DNA from: Gillisella terrae
GTDB lineage: Bacteria > Pseudomonadota > Alphaproteobacteria > Rhizobiales > Rhizobiaceae
NCBI RefSeq assembly: GCF_004801395.1
Contig: NZ_SSOA01000001.1
Coordinates: forward strand, 372,001-436,000
DNA: 64,000 bases
Direction of reading: 5' to 3'
In this document: piece after piece, positions 1 to 10,424 of the stretch
Numbering within the stretch: the stretch's first letter is position 1
How the letters are laid out: every line of letters starts with the position of its first letter
Made by a program: the position numbers and the translations under genes
The notes under the pieces: generated by a model
The model's database searches: none
Seen by the model: only the letters and a program-made list of their open reading frames with translations
Told to the model about the DNA's origin: nothing

Positions 1-308
1 ATGTTCAGGGAAAGACCTTGGGGCCCAAGCGTCGACATTGGTTCCGTGCCAAATTCGGTCGCGGGCGTTTTCGCTTGTTTTTTCGTTATAGCACCCAAGC
101 GAAGGTGATTATTTTCGCTTGGGTTAATGATGAAAATTCCTTGCGAACCTATGGTTCAAAGACGGATGCTTATGCCGTCTTTAAAGACATGTTGGACAGC
201 GATAATCCGCCCGACAATTGGGAGGAATTGCTTAAAGCCATCTCCGCGAGTTCATCTGAAAGTCGTTTTGATACGGCCTATCAGAAAGCAAAAATTTCCG
301 ACAGATAG
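1..308 (+). CDS. yhaV: YhaV-family type II toxin, 3' part (5' end outside window)
   Basis: The reading frame is open from the window edge (codons begin at base 3) to a stop at 306-308, giving about 100 C-terminal residues. The visible part matches what I recall of the RelE-fold ribonuclease YhaV: GKTLGP, then RAKFGRGRFRLFFRY, then WVNDENSLRTYG and KTDAYAVF, ending with NPPDNWEELL. YhaV cleaves mRNA in association with ribosomes and is neutralised by the AbrB-type antitoxin PrlF, normally encoded immediately upstream, which would lie outside this window. A TTG at 18 could be read as a start, but homology continues upstream of it, so the gene is cut by the window rather than short. It converges with the acyltransferase gene, 9 bases away. 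Confidence 0.85.
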   Translation, partial: VQGKTLGPKRRHWFRAKFGRGRFRLFFRYSTQAKVIIFAWVNDENSLRTYGSKTDAYAVFKDMLDSDNPPDNWEELLKAISASSSESRFDTAYQKAKISDR

Positions 309-317
309 GAGCCTCCA

Positions 318-1481
318 TCATCTTGTCACGACCGCCGCCTGCGGCAAGACCTCGTTTTGCTCTCCCTTTTGTGCCGTAAAGCTGAACTTTTTGCGCAGTC
401 GCAATATTGGCTTCTCAATAAAATGCCATGAACCCATGGCCACCAGCGTTGCGATGGGCAGGGATATGGCAAAATGCAGCCATGGTGATGTCAGCTTTGG
501 AAATAGCGTGACGAGGCCTTGCTGAAAAGGATAGCCGTAAAGGTAGATCCCGTAGGAATAGTCGCCGCGATGATAGAGCGGAATGCGGGGAATGGGCGTC
601 ATGCCGATAAAGACGGTGAGGTAGACCAGCATCGGCGCGAAGATGATGCAGAGCGTGCTTCCGCTGACATCGGGCAACAGGAAGGATGCAGCCAAAGGGC
701 AGGCAACGCAGATCAGGGCCAGAATCCCATGTTTGGGAATGAAGCGGCGAAAGAGAAAGAAAATCGCTCCCAGCATGAAGTTGACGTAAAGCATCAAACC
801 ACTTGGCCCGATGAAGTGATTCAGCAGTGTGAAGCCCGCGCTTTGCGGCTTGAAAAGCCCGCCCAGTGTTGCCGGATTGATCTTGTAGATCGTAAGCCCG
901 ATGATGATGACAGTGACCACAAGTGTCGCCATCAGAGCTGCAAAGGGTCGTTTTAAAAAGCCAAAAACAATCAGGGCTGACATAATGGCGTAGCAGCCGA
1001 TCTCATAGGGAACTGTCCACAGGGAGCCATTCACGGTGGCCGGAAAAGGATTGTGCTCAAACACGCCGGGCAGAACAAAATGGATCACGCCAAAGATATT
1101 GGCGAAATAGGCCCAAAATTCATAGGAACTGAAATAGGTTTGCAGGCTCACGGTTGTAAAAATCGGCCCCAGAATGAGAGCGGCAAAGACGATGTCAACC
1201 GCAAGCGCTGGCACAATACGAATGCCGCGGTTGAGCAGGAAATCTTTCAGGCGAAGGCGCATGGCGCTGCCGGTGATCAAAAAGCCGCTGAGGGCAAAAA
1301 ACATCGGCAGGATTGCGGCTTGCAGCACGGTGATGCCGGGCTTGGAAAATTGAAACTTCTCACCCTCGGCAATCAGGAAAGAGTGGGTAAAAAGCACCAT
1401 GATGGCGAGGAAAATTCTGAGGAAGTCAAACCCCGGGCCAATACCCCGGTGCTCATCCAGTACAGATCCAATTGTCTTCAT
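318..1481 (-). CDS. Acyltransferase 3 family membrane protein (OafA/YrhL type)
   Basis: 387 residues, the usual size for a stand-alone acyltransferase 3 protein. After a short cytoplasmic lead comes GFDFLRIFLAIMVLFTHS, the first membrane segment with the conserved R and H of the family. About ten hydrophobic segments follow, and the tail is basic. Members move acetyl or other acyl groups from the cytoplasm onto surface polysaccharides, lipid A sugars or peptidoglycan; the acceptor cannot be read from sequence. The ATG follows AGAGGT at a suitable distance. It stands alone, divergent from hisC and convergent with the yhaV-type gene. O-antigen or exopolysaccharide modification is the likeliest role. 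Confidence 0.85.
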   Translation of the reverse strand: MKTIGSVLDEHRGIGPGFDFLRIFLAIMVLFTHSFLIAEGEKFQFSKPGITVLQAAILPMFFALSGFLITGSAMRLRLKDFLLNRGIRIVPALAVDIVFAALILGPIFTTVSLQTYFSSYEFWAYFANIFGVIHFVLPGVFEHNPFPATVNGSLWTVPYEIGCYAIMSALIVFGFLKRPFAALMATLVVTVIIIGLTIYKINPATLGGLFKPQSAGFTLLNHFIGPSGLMLYVNFMLGAIFFLFRRFIPKHGILALICVACPLAASFLLPDVSGSTLCIIFAPMLVYLTVFIGMTPIPRIPLYHRGDYSYGIYLYGYPFQQGLVTLFPKLTSPWLHFAISLPIATLVAMGSWHFIEKPILRLRKKFSFTAQKGEQNEVLPQAAVVTR

Positions 1482-1643
1482 TGAAATACCTCTATGTGCA
1501 AGTTTAGCGATCTCTATGTTAGAGAAACGATAGGTGAATGCTCATTGGCGGGTCGTTCAATGCTCAGGCTTTAGATGGAACTTGTGTTTATTTTTAGGGC
1601 GCTTAATGTTTGAAAATATTGACAATACAACTGGGAAGTCAGC

Positions 1644-2696
1644 ATGAGCCAGTTCTGGAGCCCCATCGTTCGCACACTGACACCCTATGTTGCTGGCGAG
1701 CAGCCCGCTATCAGCACGTTGATAAAGCTGAACACCAATGAAAACCCCTATGGTCCATCACCCCATGCGTTGGCCGCAATGCGCGAGGCGGTGGAGGATG
1801 GACTGCGGCTCTATCCCGATCCCAGCGGTTTGCCCTTGCGCACGGTGATTGCCGAAACCCACGGTCTTGAGCCTGATCAGGTATTTGTTGGCAATGGGTC
1901 CGATGAGGTGCTGGCCCACACCTTTCAGGCGCTTTTGAACCACGATAAGCCGCTGTTGTTTCCCGATATCAGCTATAGTTTTTACCCCACCTATTGCCGC
2001 CTCTATGGCATTGCCTATCGCAACGTGCCGCTGGATGAGGTCATGCGGGTGAACATTGCAGATTATCGGCAGGATTGCGGGGCGATTATTCTGCCCAACC
2101 CCAACGCCCCCACCGGGATTGCTTTGCCTCTAGGCGAGATTGAAACTCTTGTGCGGGATCATCCCGATCAGGTGGTGGTGATTGATGAGGCCTATGTGGA
2201 CTTTGGCGCAGAAAGTGCTGTGTCGCTGATCAAGACCTGTCCGAACCTGCTGGTGGTTCAGACATTTTCAAAGTCGCGCGGGCTGGCCGGTTTGCGGGTT
2301 GGTTTTGCCATGGGCCAGCGTCATTTGATTGAGGCCTTGGAGCGGGTTAAGGACAGTTTCAATTCCTATCCGCTGGATCGGCTGGCGCTGGCGGGAGCCG
2401 TTGCGTCTTGGCAAGATCGAGATTGGTTTGAGCGCCATCGGGATTTGTTGATGAACAGCCGCGAGCGGTTGGCGATTGGCCTTCGCGATCTTGGTTTTCA
2501 GGTGTTGCCATCATCTGCCAACTTTGTCTTCGCTCGCCACCCTGACAAATCGGGGATGGAGCTTCTTCACGCTCTACGCGAAAGGTCAATTTTGGTCCGG
2601 CGCTTTGCTGGTGAGCGCATAGAAAATTACCTGCGGATCAGTATAGGCACTGATGCCGAGTGCGATAAACTTTTGGCGGCCTTGGCAGAGATATAA
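1644..2696 (+). CDS. hisC: Histidinol-phosphate aminotransferase (class I/II PLP aminotransferase)
   Basis: 350 residues, typical of HisC. Near the N-terminus are the substrate-loop motif [11 protein letters not shown] and YPDPSG. The cofactor-binding region includes NGSDEVL, NPNAPTG and DEAYVDF, and the Schiff-base lysine lies in [15 protein letters not shown]-terminal R residues (YLRISIG) bind the substrate phosphate or carboxylate. The enzyme converts imidazole-acetol phosphate plus glutamate to histidinol phosphate; close relatives act on aromatic amino acids. No other his gene is adjacent, and rhizobia often carry several hisC paralogues, so an aromatic aminotransferase role is possible. 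Its stop lies only 6 bases from the stop of the convergent ATPase gene. Confidence 0.85.
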   Translation: MSQFWSPIVRTLTPYVAGEQPAISTLIKLNTNENPYGPSPHALAAMREAVEDGLRLYPDPSGLPLRTVIAETHGLEPDQVFVGNGSDEVLAHTFQALLNHDKPLLFPDISYSFYPTYCRLYGIAYRNVPLDEVMRVNIADYRQDCGAIILPNPNAPTGIALPLGEIETLVRDHPDQVVVIDEAYVDFGAESAVSLIKTCPNLLVVQTFSKSRGLAGLRVGFAMGQRHLIEALERVKDSFNSYPLDRLALAGAVASWQDRDWFERHRDLLMNSRERLAIGLRDLGFQVLPSSANFVFARHPDKSGMELLHALRERSILVRRFAGERIENYLRISIGTDAECDKLLAALAEI

Positions 2697-2702
2697 ACGT
2701 TG

Positions 2703-4532
2703 TTATCTCAGCGCCCGCAGAGCGTTCAAAATAACCGTGATGTCGATGAGTTCTTGCAGCAAGGCTCCTTGCACCGGAGGCAGATAGCCGAAGGCGGCGG
2801 CGACCATGGCGCTTAGCGAAAGGCCAAGGCCTACGCTGACGCTTTGAAAGGCAATGGTGCGACTGCGCTGGGCAATTGTCATGGCTTTGGACAGTGCAGA
2901 AAGCTGGTCCACCAACAGCACAACGCCTGCCACTTCTGAGGATGAGGCGGTGCCGTGGGCTCCCATGGCAACACCAATATCGGCGGCAGCAAGGGCCGGG
3001 GCGTCGTTGACGCCATCTCCCACCATCATCACAGGGCCGTTGCGGTGCTCGGCGCTGACTGTTGCCACTTTTCCGTCTGGGGTCAGGTCGCCCAAAATCA
3101 CATCAATACCAAGCGTCGCGCCAATGTTATCGGCAATGTCTTGCCGATCACCGGAGGCGAGAATGATTTTGGCAACGCCCGCATCGCGCAGCGCTTGAAG
3201 AGCATTTGCGGCGTCGGAGCGGATGCGATCGGCAAGAATGATAACGCCCGCCACAGCGCCATCCACACCCACAGCCACTGTCATCGCGGTTTTATCAATG
3301 GTTGACAGCAGGACAAGATCATCGCCCTTCTTGCAGCGATTGCGCACAAAGCTGTTGCCGCCAACAACGATATTGTGACCATCAACCACGCCCTCAAGAC
3401 CGGCACCTGGAACCTCGATAACCTCTTGCGGTGCCGAGAGCGTCAGTCCACGCCTTTGTGCTTCGCCAATCAGGGCGGCGGCCACCACATGCCCGGAGGC
3501 CTGATCAAGGCTGGCTGCCAGCCGCAATACGGTATCGGCATCATAGGCGAGCGATGTTTTGATCTCTGTTACCTCCGCCTGCCCATGGGTGAGGGTGCCG
3601 GTTTTGTCGAGAATAACGGTGCGCACCTTGGCAAGCGTTTCCAGCACCCCACCGCCTTTCACCAGCACGCCCATGGACGCTGCGCGCGACATGCCCGCCA
3701 TCAGCGCAACGGGAACCGCGAGAATGAGCGGGCAGGGTGTGGCGGATACCAGAACGGCGAGCACCCGGTCTGTATCTGAACTCAAAAGCCATGCGCCACC
3801 GGCAATCACCAGCGTGAGGGCCAGAAAGCCCAAAGCATATTGATCGGCCATGCGCGCCAGCGGCGCTTTGCTGGCTTGTGCTGCTGCCACAAGCCGAACA
3901 ATGCCCGCATAGGTGCTCTCGGTTGCCGGGCGCGTCGCAATCATGTCAAAAGGTGGGCCAGCGCATGTTGAGCCGCTCAAGGCCTCACCGCCCCTCTCGC
4001 GTTTGACCGGCAAAGATTCGCCAGTAAGCGATGAGAGATCGAGCAGGGCAACATCGCTGGCAATGCATCCATCCACCGGAAGCACTTCACCTTGGCGGAT
4101 CAGCAGACGATCGGCGGGTTTGATTACGGCAATCGCCACCTCTTGCAGAGCGTTTCCCTCATAGCGCATGGCGGTGTGGGCAACGCGGCTCATCAAGGCG
4201 GTCATTTCGCGCTTGGCTCGGCCTTGGGCAAAGCGCTCCAGCAATTGGCCGCTGGAATACATCATGGCCACAACATTGCCCGCCAGAGGCTCACCAAAGG
4301 CAAGCGCTGCCGACATGGACAAGGCCGCCACGACATCAAGGCCGATATCACCGGCCCGAAGTGCATTTACGATCTGCACCAGCAAGGTGATCAGAATGGG
4401 CACCGTGGCCACCGACCACACAAGATCGGCATAGGAAACAGCATCCACCCACCACAAAGCAGTGCCAACGAGCAGGCCAAGACCTGCTATGGTGATCAAA
4501 CTATTGGCGATGTGCTGCCTGAAAATATCCAT
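2703..4532 (-). CDS. Heavy-metal P1B-type ATPase with TPC motif, no N-terminal metal-binding domain
   Basis: Inner-membrane metal exporter of about 609 residues. Visible P-type ATPase features are the phosphatase loop TGES, the phosphorylation site DKTGTLTHG and the hinge GDGVNDAPAL. The transport-site motif in the sixth membrane helix is SATPCPLILAVP, i.e. TPC rather than the CPC of copper and zinc pumps; TPC is described for the P1B-5 group, linked to Ni/Fe. There is no HMA or CxxC domain at the N-terminus and no hemerythrin-like C-terminal domain; the protein ends at the last helix (ELIDITVILNALRAL). I place the start at the ATG at 4532, preceded by GGAAGAG. The same frame extends to an ATG at 4544 and a GTG at 4583 without better ribosome-binding sites. 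Confidence 0.85.
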   Translation of the reverse strand: MDIFRQHIANSLITIAGLGLLVGTALWWVDAVSYADLVWSVATVPILITLLVQIVNALRAGDIGLDVVAALSMSAALAFGEPLAGNVVAMMYSSGQLLERFAQGRAKREMTALMSRVAHTAMRYEGNALQEVAIAVIKPADRLLIRQGEVLPVDGCIASDVALLDLSSLTGESLPVKRERGGEALSGSTCAGPPFDMIATRPATESTYAGIVRLVAAAQASKAPLARMADQYALGFLALTLVIAGGAWLLSSDTDRVLAVLVSATPCPLILAVPVALMAGMSRAASMGVLVKGGGVLETLAKVRTVILDKTGTLTHGQAEVTEIKTSLAYDADTVLRLAASLDQASGHVVAAALIGEAQRRGLTLSAPQEVIEVPGAGLEGVVDGHNIVVGGNSFVRNRCKKGDDLVLLSTIDKTAMTVAVGVDGAVAGVIILADRIRSDAANALQALRDAGVAKIILASGDRQDIADNIGATLGIDVILGDLTPDGKVATVSAEHRNGPVMMVGDGVNDAPALAAADIGVAMGAHGTASSSEVAGVVLLVDQLSALSKAMTIAQRSRTIAFQSVSVGLGLSLSAMVAAAFGYLPPVQGALLQELIDITVILNALRALR

Positions 4533-4626
4533 AGGCTCTTCCATGTGGGCGCAAAGGCATTTTTCACCCTCTACCCGTGCCACAGAAGAAGCAAGCTATC
4601 CAACAGTCCAATGGCCTCGCCCGCCG

Positions 4627-5496
4627 TTAGACCTCAATGCGGCATAAAATCGCGGTGGTGTCATCGCATTGTTTAAAGCGTGGAAACTGGACGCCATCGG
4701 GGTCCACCTCCCGTTCCAAATGGCGCAGCTCTGCCACCAGGGCTTTTAGCCCGGCTGTGGCTGCGCGCTTGATCAGGCTGGCGGGGTCATAGGCGTGGTA
4801 AAGGCTGACAAGGTCGGCGAGGCCATCAGAGGCAATGATTGCGGTTGCGCCGCCTGTGAGAACAATGTCTGTGCGGCTCAAGTGATCGGCGGCATCGGGA
4901 ACAAGACCCAGTGACCAGATCCAGCCATCGGGCGTATTTTGCTTCTCGCGTGCGTGGCGCAGCTCACTCAACGTTTGCGGATCATGGGCGGCAACACCAC
5001 TTTCACCAATGCTACCGACGCGTTCAACATGGGCGCGCGCTGCCATTTGCTCACGCTCGAAGGCTTCGGGAAGCGCCGTCAAGCTTTCCACTCTTCCATC
5101 GTCATGCAGAATATAAACCACGCTATCGCCAAGGCCGATAAATTCAGCGCCATCCGGGGTGAGCCGAAGAGCGGCGAGGGCGCACAGCGGCCAGGCATAA
5201 CGCGGCTGTTCGCCCGCAGTTGCGGTGAAAAGCTCGTGGGCATCGAAAGCGATGGCGCGGATAAGCTCGGTGACAAGCGTGTCCACCGAGAGTTCGTTGA
5301 TCAGCCGCTTCGCGGCAAACTGGGCCATCCATGCGGCGTCGGAGCCAAAACCTTCCATATATTGCTGATCGCCAAGGCCGGTTGCGCCGTCCAGCACAAA
5401 GGCACAATCGGCATTATGGCCAAGCCGATCCTCATTGGCGCGATCGTCCTTGCCGGGGTCGGTGATGGTGTCGATGATGGTGAGTTGGGCGGTCAT
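4627..5496 (-). CDS. PP2C-family serine/threonine protein phosphatase
   Basis: 289 residues. The PP2C metal-binding pattern can be followed: ANEDRLGH and FVLDGATGLG near the N-terminus (the D of the VLDGATG region is the usual metal ligand), FIGLGDSVVYI in the middle, IASDGLADLV and a terminal DDTTAILCRIEV. Such enzymes remove phosphate from Ser/Thr or regulate partner-switching systems. No kinase, anti-sigma factor or secretion gene is adjacent, so the substrate is unknown. There is no signal peptide, so it is cytoplasmic. The gene lies upstream of the P-type ATPase on the same strand with about 95 bases between them, and co-transcription is possible. Confidence 0.85.
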   Translation of the reverse strand: MTAQLTIIDTITDPGKDDRANEDRLGHNADCAFVLDGATGLGDQQYMEGFGSDAAWMAQFAAKRLINELSVDTLVTELIRAIAFDAHELFTATAGEQPRYAWPLCALAALRLTPDGAEFIGLGDSVVYILHDDGRVESLTALPEAFEREQMAARAHVERVGSIGESGVAAHDPQTLSELRHAREKQNTPDGWIWSLGLVPDAADHLSRTDIVLTGGATAIIASDGLADLVSLYHAYDPASLIKRAATAGLKALVAELRHLEREVDPDGVQFPRFKQCDDTTAILCRIEV

Positions 5497-5672
5497 GGTG
5501 GCTCATAGTGTGGTGGGCGCGCCCGACTGTTTGCGAATGAAACAGGCAGACGAGCACTTTTTCTTTTCGTTTATCTGCTGGCAAATTATTTTGCCGTTTG
5601 GTCTGACAAACTGCGCGGAACGTTATGCTGGTACTGTTCCACACTGCATCGACGTTGCAAAAGAAAAATGTC

Positions 5673-5712
5673 AAAAATAAAAAACGCCAAGGAGATTATC
5701 CTTGGCGCTGTT
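5673..5712 (-). terminator. Rho-independent terminator of the double-PAS chemoreceptor gene
   Basis: Read on the minus strand, an 11-bp stem GCGCCAAGGA...TCCTTGGCGT is followed by TTTTTTATTTTT. It lies about 20 bases past the chemoreceptor stop. The remaining bases up to the PP2C gene hold nothing else I recognise. Confidence 0.85.
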
Positions 5713-5731
5713 GCATGAACATGGCGCAAGT

Positions 5732-7474
5732 TCAGGCGGCGCTTCGCCTTTGATTGGTGTCTGGGCCTCGGCGGTCCTGTGCCCCGCGCATGGCCGCAGC
5801 ACTTCCCGGTTCGCGGATGCTTGAGCGCCGGTTGAGCTGGAAGCGGTTGGCCAGTTCAGTGAGTTTTGCCGCCCCGCTGGAAAGTGCTGCGCTGATGGCA
5901 TTCATACCGCTGACCATGGAGGCGTTTTCTTGGGTCATTTGATCCAGTGCGTTGACGGATGAGCTGACTTCCGTAAGGCTGCTGGCTTGTTCAGCTGCGG
6001 CTCTGGCAATGGCTTCAACATTGTTGTCGATTGATTCCACGAAAGTGGAAATATGGTTGAGCGCGCTACCTGTTTCGCCCACCAGCCGCACACCCTCGGT
6101 CACTTCCTCGCTGGACTTGGCAATCAGTGCCGAAATCTCACGCGCGGCCTTGGCAGAGCGCTGCGCCAGTTCGCGCACTTCCTGTGCAACCACCGCAAAG
6201 CCCTTGCCGCTTTCGCCAGCACGCGCCGCTTCAACGCCCGCATTCAGGGCGAGAAGATTGGTCTGGAAGGCAATTTCATCAATCACGCTGATGATGCTGC
6301 CGATCTCTTTCGAGGCGCTTTCGATGCGGCTCATGGCGTCGACGGTGGAGCCCACCACTTTGGTGGATTCGGTGGCCGCTTTGCGGGCATCGCGCACCAG
6401 ATTGCGGGTTTCGCTGGCGCGGGCACTTGATTCCTTGACGGTAACGGTAATCTCTTCAAGCGCCGTGGAGGTCTTCTCCAACGCTTCAGCCTGCTGCTCG
6501 GAGCGCTGCGCGAGGCTGGACGATCCATCCAGCATGGCATCACTGTGCTGCGAGACGGATGCTGTCTCGGAGAGTACCTGCGCGAGTGTTTCCTGAAACT
6601 TGCCAATCGACATATTGAAATTCTGGCGCAAATATTCAAAGGCCGGAATGAACGGTTCATCAATGGTCATGCGAATATTGCATTGTGCCAGGCGCTCAAG
6701 GCCTGCGCCAATGGCGTCAACGGCGTTGACGCGGCCTGTGACATCGGTTGCAAACTTGACGATTTTGAAGACTTTGCCTTTTTCATCGACAATCGGATTA
6801 TAGGTTGCCTGGATAAAGACCTTTTTGCCACCCTTGCCGATACGCATGAATTCATTGCTCTGAAATCCGCCAACGTTCAATTTGTGCCAAAACTCTTTGT
6901 ATTCTGGCGAAGATGCGTAGGTGTTGTCGCAGAACATCGAATGGTGCTTGCCGACGATCTCTTTCAAATCATAGCCAAGTGTTTTGCAAAAGGCGTCATT
7001 GGCGGTGAGAATTTCACCTGAAGGCGTAAACTCGATCACGGCTTGAGAGCGCGACAAGGCATCAAGCTTGCCATCGCTGTCCATGGATTTGAGTTTCGCA
7101 GCGGTAATGTCAGTGGCAATTTTGATGATTTTATAGGGTTTTTTACCCCGAAAAACTGGATTGTAGGAGGCTTCAATCCAGATTGGCTGTCCTGATTTGG
7201 TAAAGCGTTTGTATTGGCGCTGATCAAACTCACCACGGCCAAGCTTGGCCCAGAAGTCGCGATAGGCTTGCGAGTCCGCGTCTTGCGGGTCAACAAAAAT
7301 CCGGTGATGTTTGCCAACAATTTCTGAGCGATTATAGCCGAGCGCTTTACAAAAATTATCATTGGCACTCAGAATATTGCCTTGAAGGTCGAATTCAATA
7401 ATCGCTTGCGAGCGGTTCAAGGCATTTAGGATTGCTTTAGCGTCGCCACCCTGACCGAATGATAGTAAACCCAT
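5732..7474 (-). CDS. Soluble methyl-accepting chemotaxis protein with two PAS domains
   Basis: 580 residues with no membrane segment, so a cytoplasmic receptor. Two consecutive PAS domains (about residues 14-115 and 136-237) are alike: both begin RSQA(I/V)IEF, carry FCK(A/T)LGY and continue EIVGKHH, which suggests an internal duplication. Each is followed by a PAC-type end ([21 protein letters not shown] and the like). A short HAMP-like linker leads to a long methyl-accepting signalling coiled coil whose hairpin tip is [24 protein letters not shown] domains of this Aer2/McpB-like kind often bind haem or flavin; the ligand is unknown here. There is no C-terminal WxxF tether and no che gene nearby. 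Confidence 0.92.
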   Translation of the reverse strand: MGLLSFGQGGDAKAILNALNRSQAIIEFDLQGNILSANDNFCKALGYNRSEIVGKHHRIFVDPQDADSQAYRDFWAKLGRGEFDQRQYKRFTKSGQPIWIEASYNPVFRGKKPYKIIKIATDITAAKLKSMDSDGKLDALSRSQAVIEFTPSGEILTANDAFCKTLGYDLKEIVGKHHSMFCDNTYASSPEYKEFWHKLNVGGFQSNEFMRIGKGGKKVFIQATYNPIVDEKGKVFKIVKFATDVTGRVNAVDAIGAGLERLAQCNIRMTIDEPFIPAFEYLRQNFNMSIGKFQETLAQVLSETASVSQHSDAMLDGSSSLAQRSEQQAEALEKTSTALEEITVTVKESSARASETRNLVRDARKAATESTKVVGSTVDAMSRIESASKEIGSIISVIDEIAFQTNLLALNAGVEAARAGESGKGFAVVAQEVRELAQRSAKAAREISALIAKSSEEVTEGVRLVGETGSALNHISTFVESIDNNVEAIARAAAEQASSLTEVSSSVNALDQMTQENASMVSGMNAISAALSSGAAKLTELANRFQLNRRSSIREPGSAAAMRGAQDRRGPDTNQRRSAA

Positions 7475-7623
7475 GTAACGTGACTCCAGTGTTGCAGCAC
7501 ATTATACGGGCTTGTATTTTCGGAATCGTTAACTTGTTGAAGTCTTCATGGTGTTAGTGCGTTGAAATTTCTTTATTTTTCCCGCTGACGTGGCCGAAGA
7601 AGCGTGCGCACGCGCATAGCGGG

Positions 7624-8682
<1,059 letters not shown>

Positions 8683-8688
8683 GGGCAA

Positions 8689-9477
8689 TCAGGCCTTTGC
8701 GGGCATATGTTTGGAAAAGCGGGCGACGAGGTTGAGCAGCGCAATGCTGGCCCAGGTCATGGCGAAAGCAATGATGGCCAACGCCGGAGGCTCATAGGCC
8801 TTGTTGGCACCAATCAATTGCAGATAGGGGCCAAACGCCGGGCGGTTGAGCAGCGACGGAATGGTAAATTCACCAATGACAATGGCAAAGGCGATAAACG
8901 CGCCGGACAAAATGCCCGACAACACATTGGGGAAAATGCAGCGCAACAGGATGGTGGCCCAGCCAGCGCCAAGGCTTTGAGCAGCCTCTGTCAGGGTGCG
9001 CACATCAATGGTGCGCATGGCGGCATCAATGGAGCGATAGGTATAGGGCAGCGACAACATCATCAGGCCGAGCAGAAACAGCAGGTTGGTGCCAGATGTG
9101 GTGGCGGTGAGCGGCAGGAAAGAGGAAGAATTATAGAGCCGCAAATAGCCAAAAATCACCACGATGGACGGAATGACCAACGGCAGCATGGTGATAAATT
9201 CCACCACAGGCCGCATTTGCGGCAGGCGCAGGCGTATCCAATAGGCGGTGGGCACAATGAGCACAGTGATGAAGATGATGGTCAAAACCGCCATCAGCAG
9301 CGAATAGCTGAAGGAATCGCGAAAGGTGGTGTCAGAAAACACCGAGCGATAGGCATCGAAGGAATATTCACCACGGCGCATGCGCAGTGAAAATTCAAAG
9401 GTCGCAATCAGCGGTACGAGAAAGTAAAACGAGCCAATGGCAATGGCCAGCCAGGCGAAGAGTTTTTGCATCTTCAT
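8689..9477 (-). CDS. ABC transporter permease, second subunit
   Basis: About 262 residues with six predicted membrane helices and the coupling-helix (EAA) motif region EAAQSLGAGWATILLRCIFP, which contacts the ATPase. I choose the ATG at 9477 because it overlaps the stop of the upstream permease gene as ATGA, a usual translational-coupling arrangement; a GTG at 9486 is in the same frame. It forms the heterodimeric channel with the other permease of this operon. Confidence 0.9.
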   Translation of the reverse strand: MKMQKLFAWLAIAIGSFYFLVPLIATFEFSLRMRRGEYSFDAYRSVFSDTTFRDSFSYSLLMAVLTIIFITVLIVPTAYWIRLRLPQMRPVVEFITMLPLVIPSIVVIFGYLRLYNSSSFLPLTATTSGTNLLFLLGLMMLSLPYTYRSIDAAMRTIDVRTLTEAAQSLGAGWATILLRCIFPNVLSGILSGAFIAFAIVIGEFTIPSLLNRPAFGPYLQLIGANKAYEPPALAIIAFAMTWASIALLNLVARFSKHMPAKA

Positions 9478-10343
9478 TTCTGCCACCGTTCTGCGCGCAC
9501 CCGCAGCGTGATGTAAATGATGTTGGAAATGCCGGTGACGACAATCATGCCAAACGCCAGCGCATAGCCAAGGTTGGCATTATGCAGCACGTCGCCACGA
9601 ATCTGAGCGTAGAGCTGAATGGGCACGATGTTGAGCGAGCTGCCGGTGAGCGAGAAGGCGGTTGCAATCGCCCCGAAGGAATTGGCAAACAACAGCACAA
9701 AGGCACCCGCCAAGCTGGGCAGAAGAATGGGCAAGGCCACCTTCATCCAATATTGGGCATGGGTTGCGCCAAGGCTCTCAGCCGCTTCGCGCCACTCCTT
9801 GCGCAGGCCCTCAATGGCCGGGGTAATGATCAGAACCATCAGCGGAATCTGGAAATACATATAGGTCAGGGTCAGGCCGGTGAAGCTCAAGAGGTTAAAG
9901 CCGGTGGCATAGAGATTAATGCCAAACCAGTCCCGCAGCAGCACGGTGATCAGGCCAAGACGCCCCAGTGTGGACAAAAATGCGAAAGCCAGTGGCACGC
10001 CCGCGAAATTGGAGGCAACACCGCAAAATGTCATCACCGCCGAGCGAATAAAGGGCGGCAGGCCGCCCAGCACCAGCGCCCAGGCAATGTAAAAACCCAG
10101 CAAAACCCCGCCAATGGCCGAGGCGATACTGATGCGGATACTGATGGAAAAGGACGACATGATCTTGTCGGTAAAAAGATCGACAATATTGGCGAGTGTA
10201 AAATGGCCGTTGGCATCCTGAAATGCGCCCGTGACCAGATAAAGAGTTGGAACAATCAAAAACATAAGGGCGAAAAGCATGAAGGGTGCAACACCCAACC
10301 AATCGAAGAGCTTTCGGTTTCGCTCCGCCTTACTCACTTGCAT
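9474..10343 (-). CDS. ABC transporter permease, first subunit
   Basis: About 289 residues from the ATG at 10343 (MQVSKAERNRKLF), chosen because the first hydrophobic segment follows directly (APFMLFALMFLIVPTLYLV). The upstream in-frame extension to 10412 would read through an intergenic hairpin. The EAA loop is REAAESLGATHAQYWMKVALP. Together with the next permease it forms the channel for the substrate delivered by the binding protein. The gene order binding protein, permease, permease, ATPase is typical of PotD/FutA-like importers. Confidence 0.9.
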   Translation of the reverse strand: MQVSKAERNRKLFDWLGVAPFMLFALMFLIVPTLYLVTGAFQDANGHFTLANIVDLFTDKIMSSFSISIRISIASAIGGVLLGFYIAWALVLGGLPPFIRSAVMTFCGVASNFAGVPLAFAFLSTLGRLGLITVLLRDWFGINLYATGFNLLSFTGLTLTYMYFQIPLMVLIITPAIEGLRKEWREAAESLGATHAQYWMKVALPILLPSLAGAFVLLFANSFGAIATAFSLTGSSLNIVPIQLYAQIRGDVLHNANLGYALAFGMIVVTGISNIIYITLRVRAERWQK

Positions 10344-10381
10344 ATGGAAAATCCCTGCCGGATAAAACGTCTGAATGCAAA

Positions 10382-10411
10382 TGTGCCTCCCCGAAGAGTC
10401 GAGGAGGCACA
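10382..10411 (-). promoter_or_regulatory. Hairpin between binding-protein gene and first permease gene
   Basis: TGTGCCTCC and GGAGGCACA can pair as a perfect 9-bp stem around a 12-base loop that itself contains CGA/TCG. No T-run follows on the minus strand. In this position such hairpins usually stabilise the upstream mRNA or partly end transcription, so that more binding protein than permease is made. Confidence 0.65.
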
Positions 10412-10424
10412 CCAGTTTTATAGA

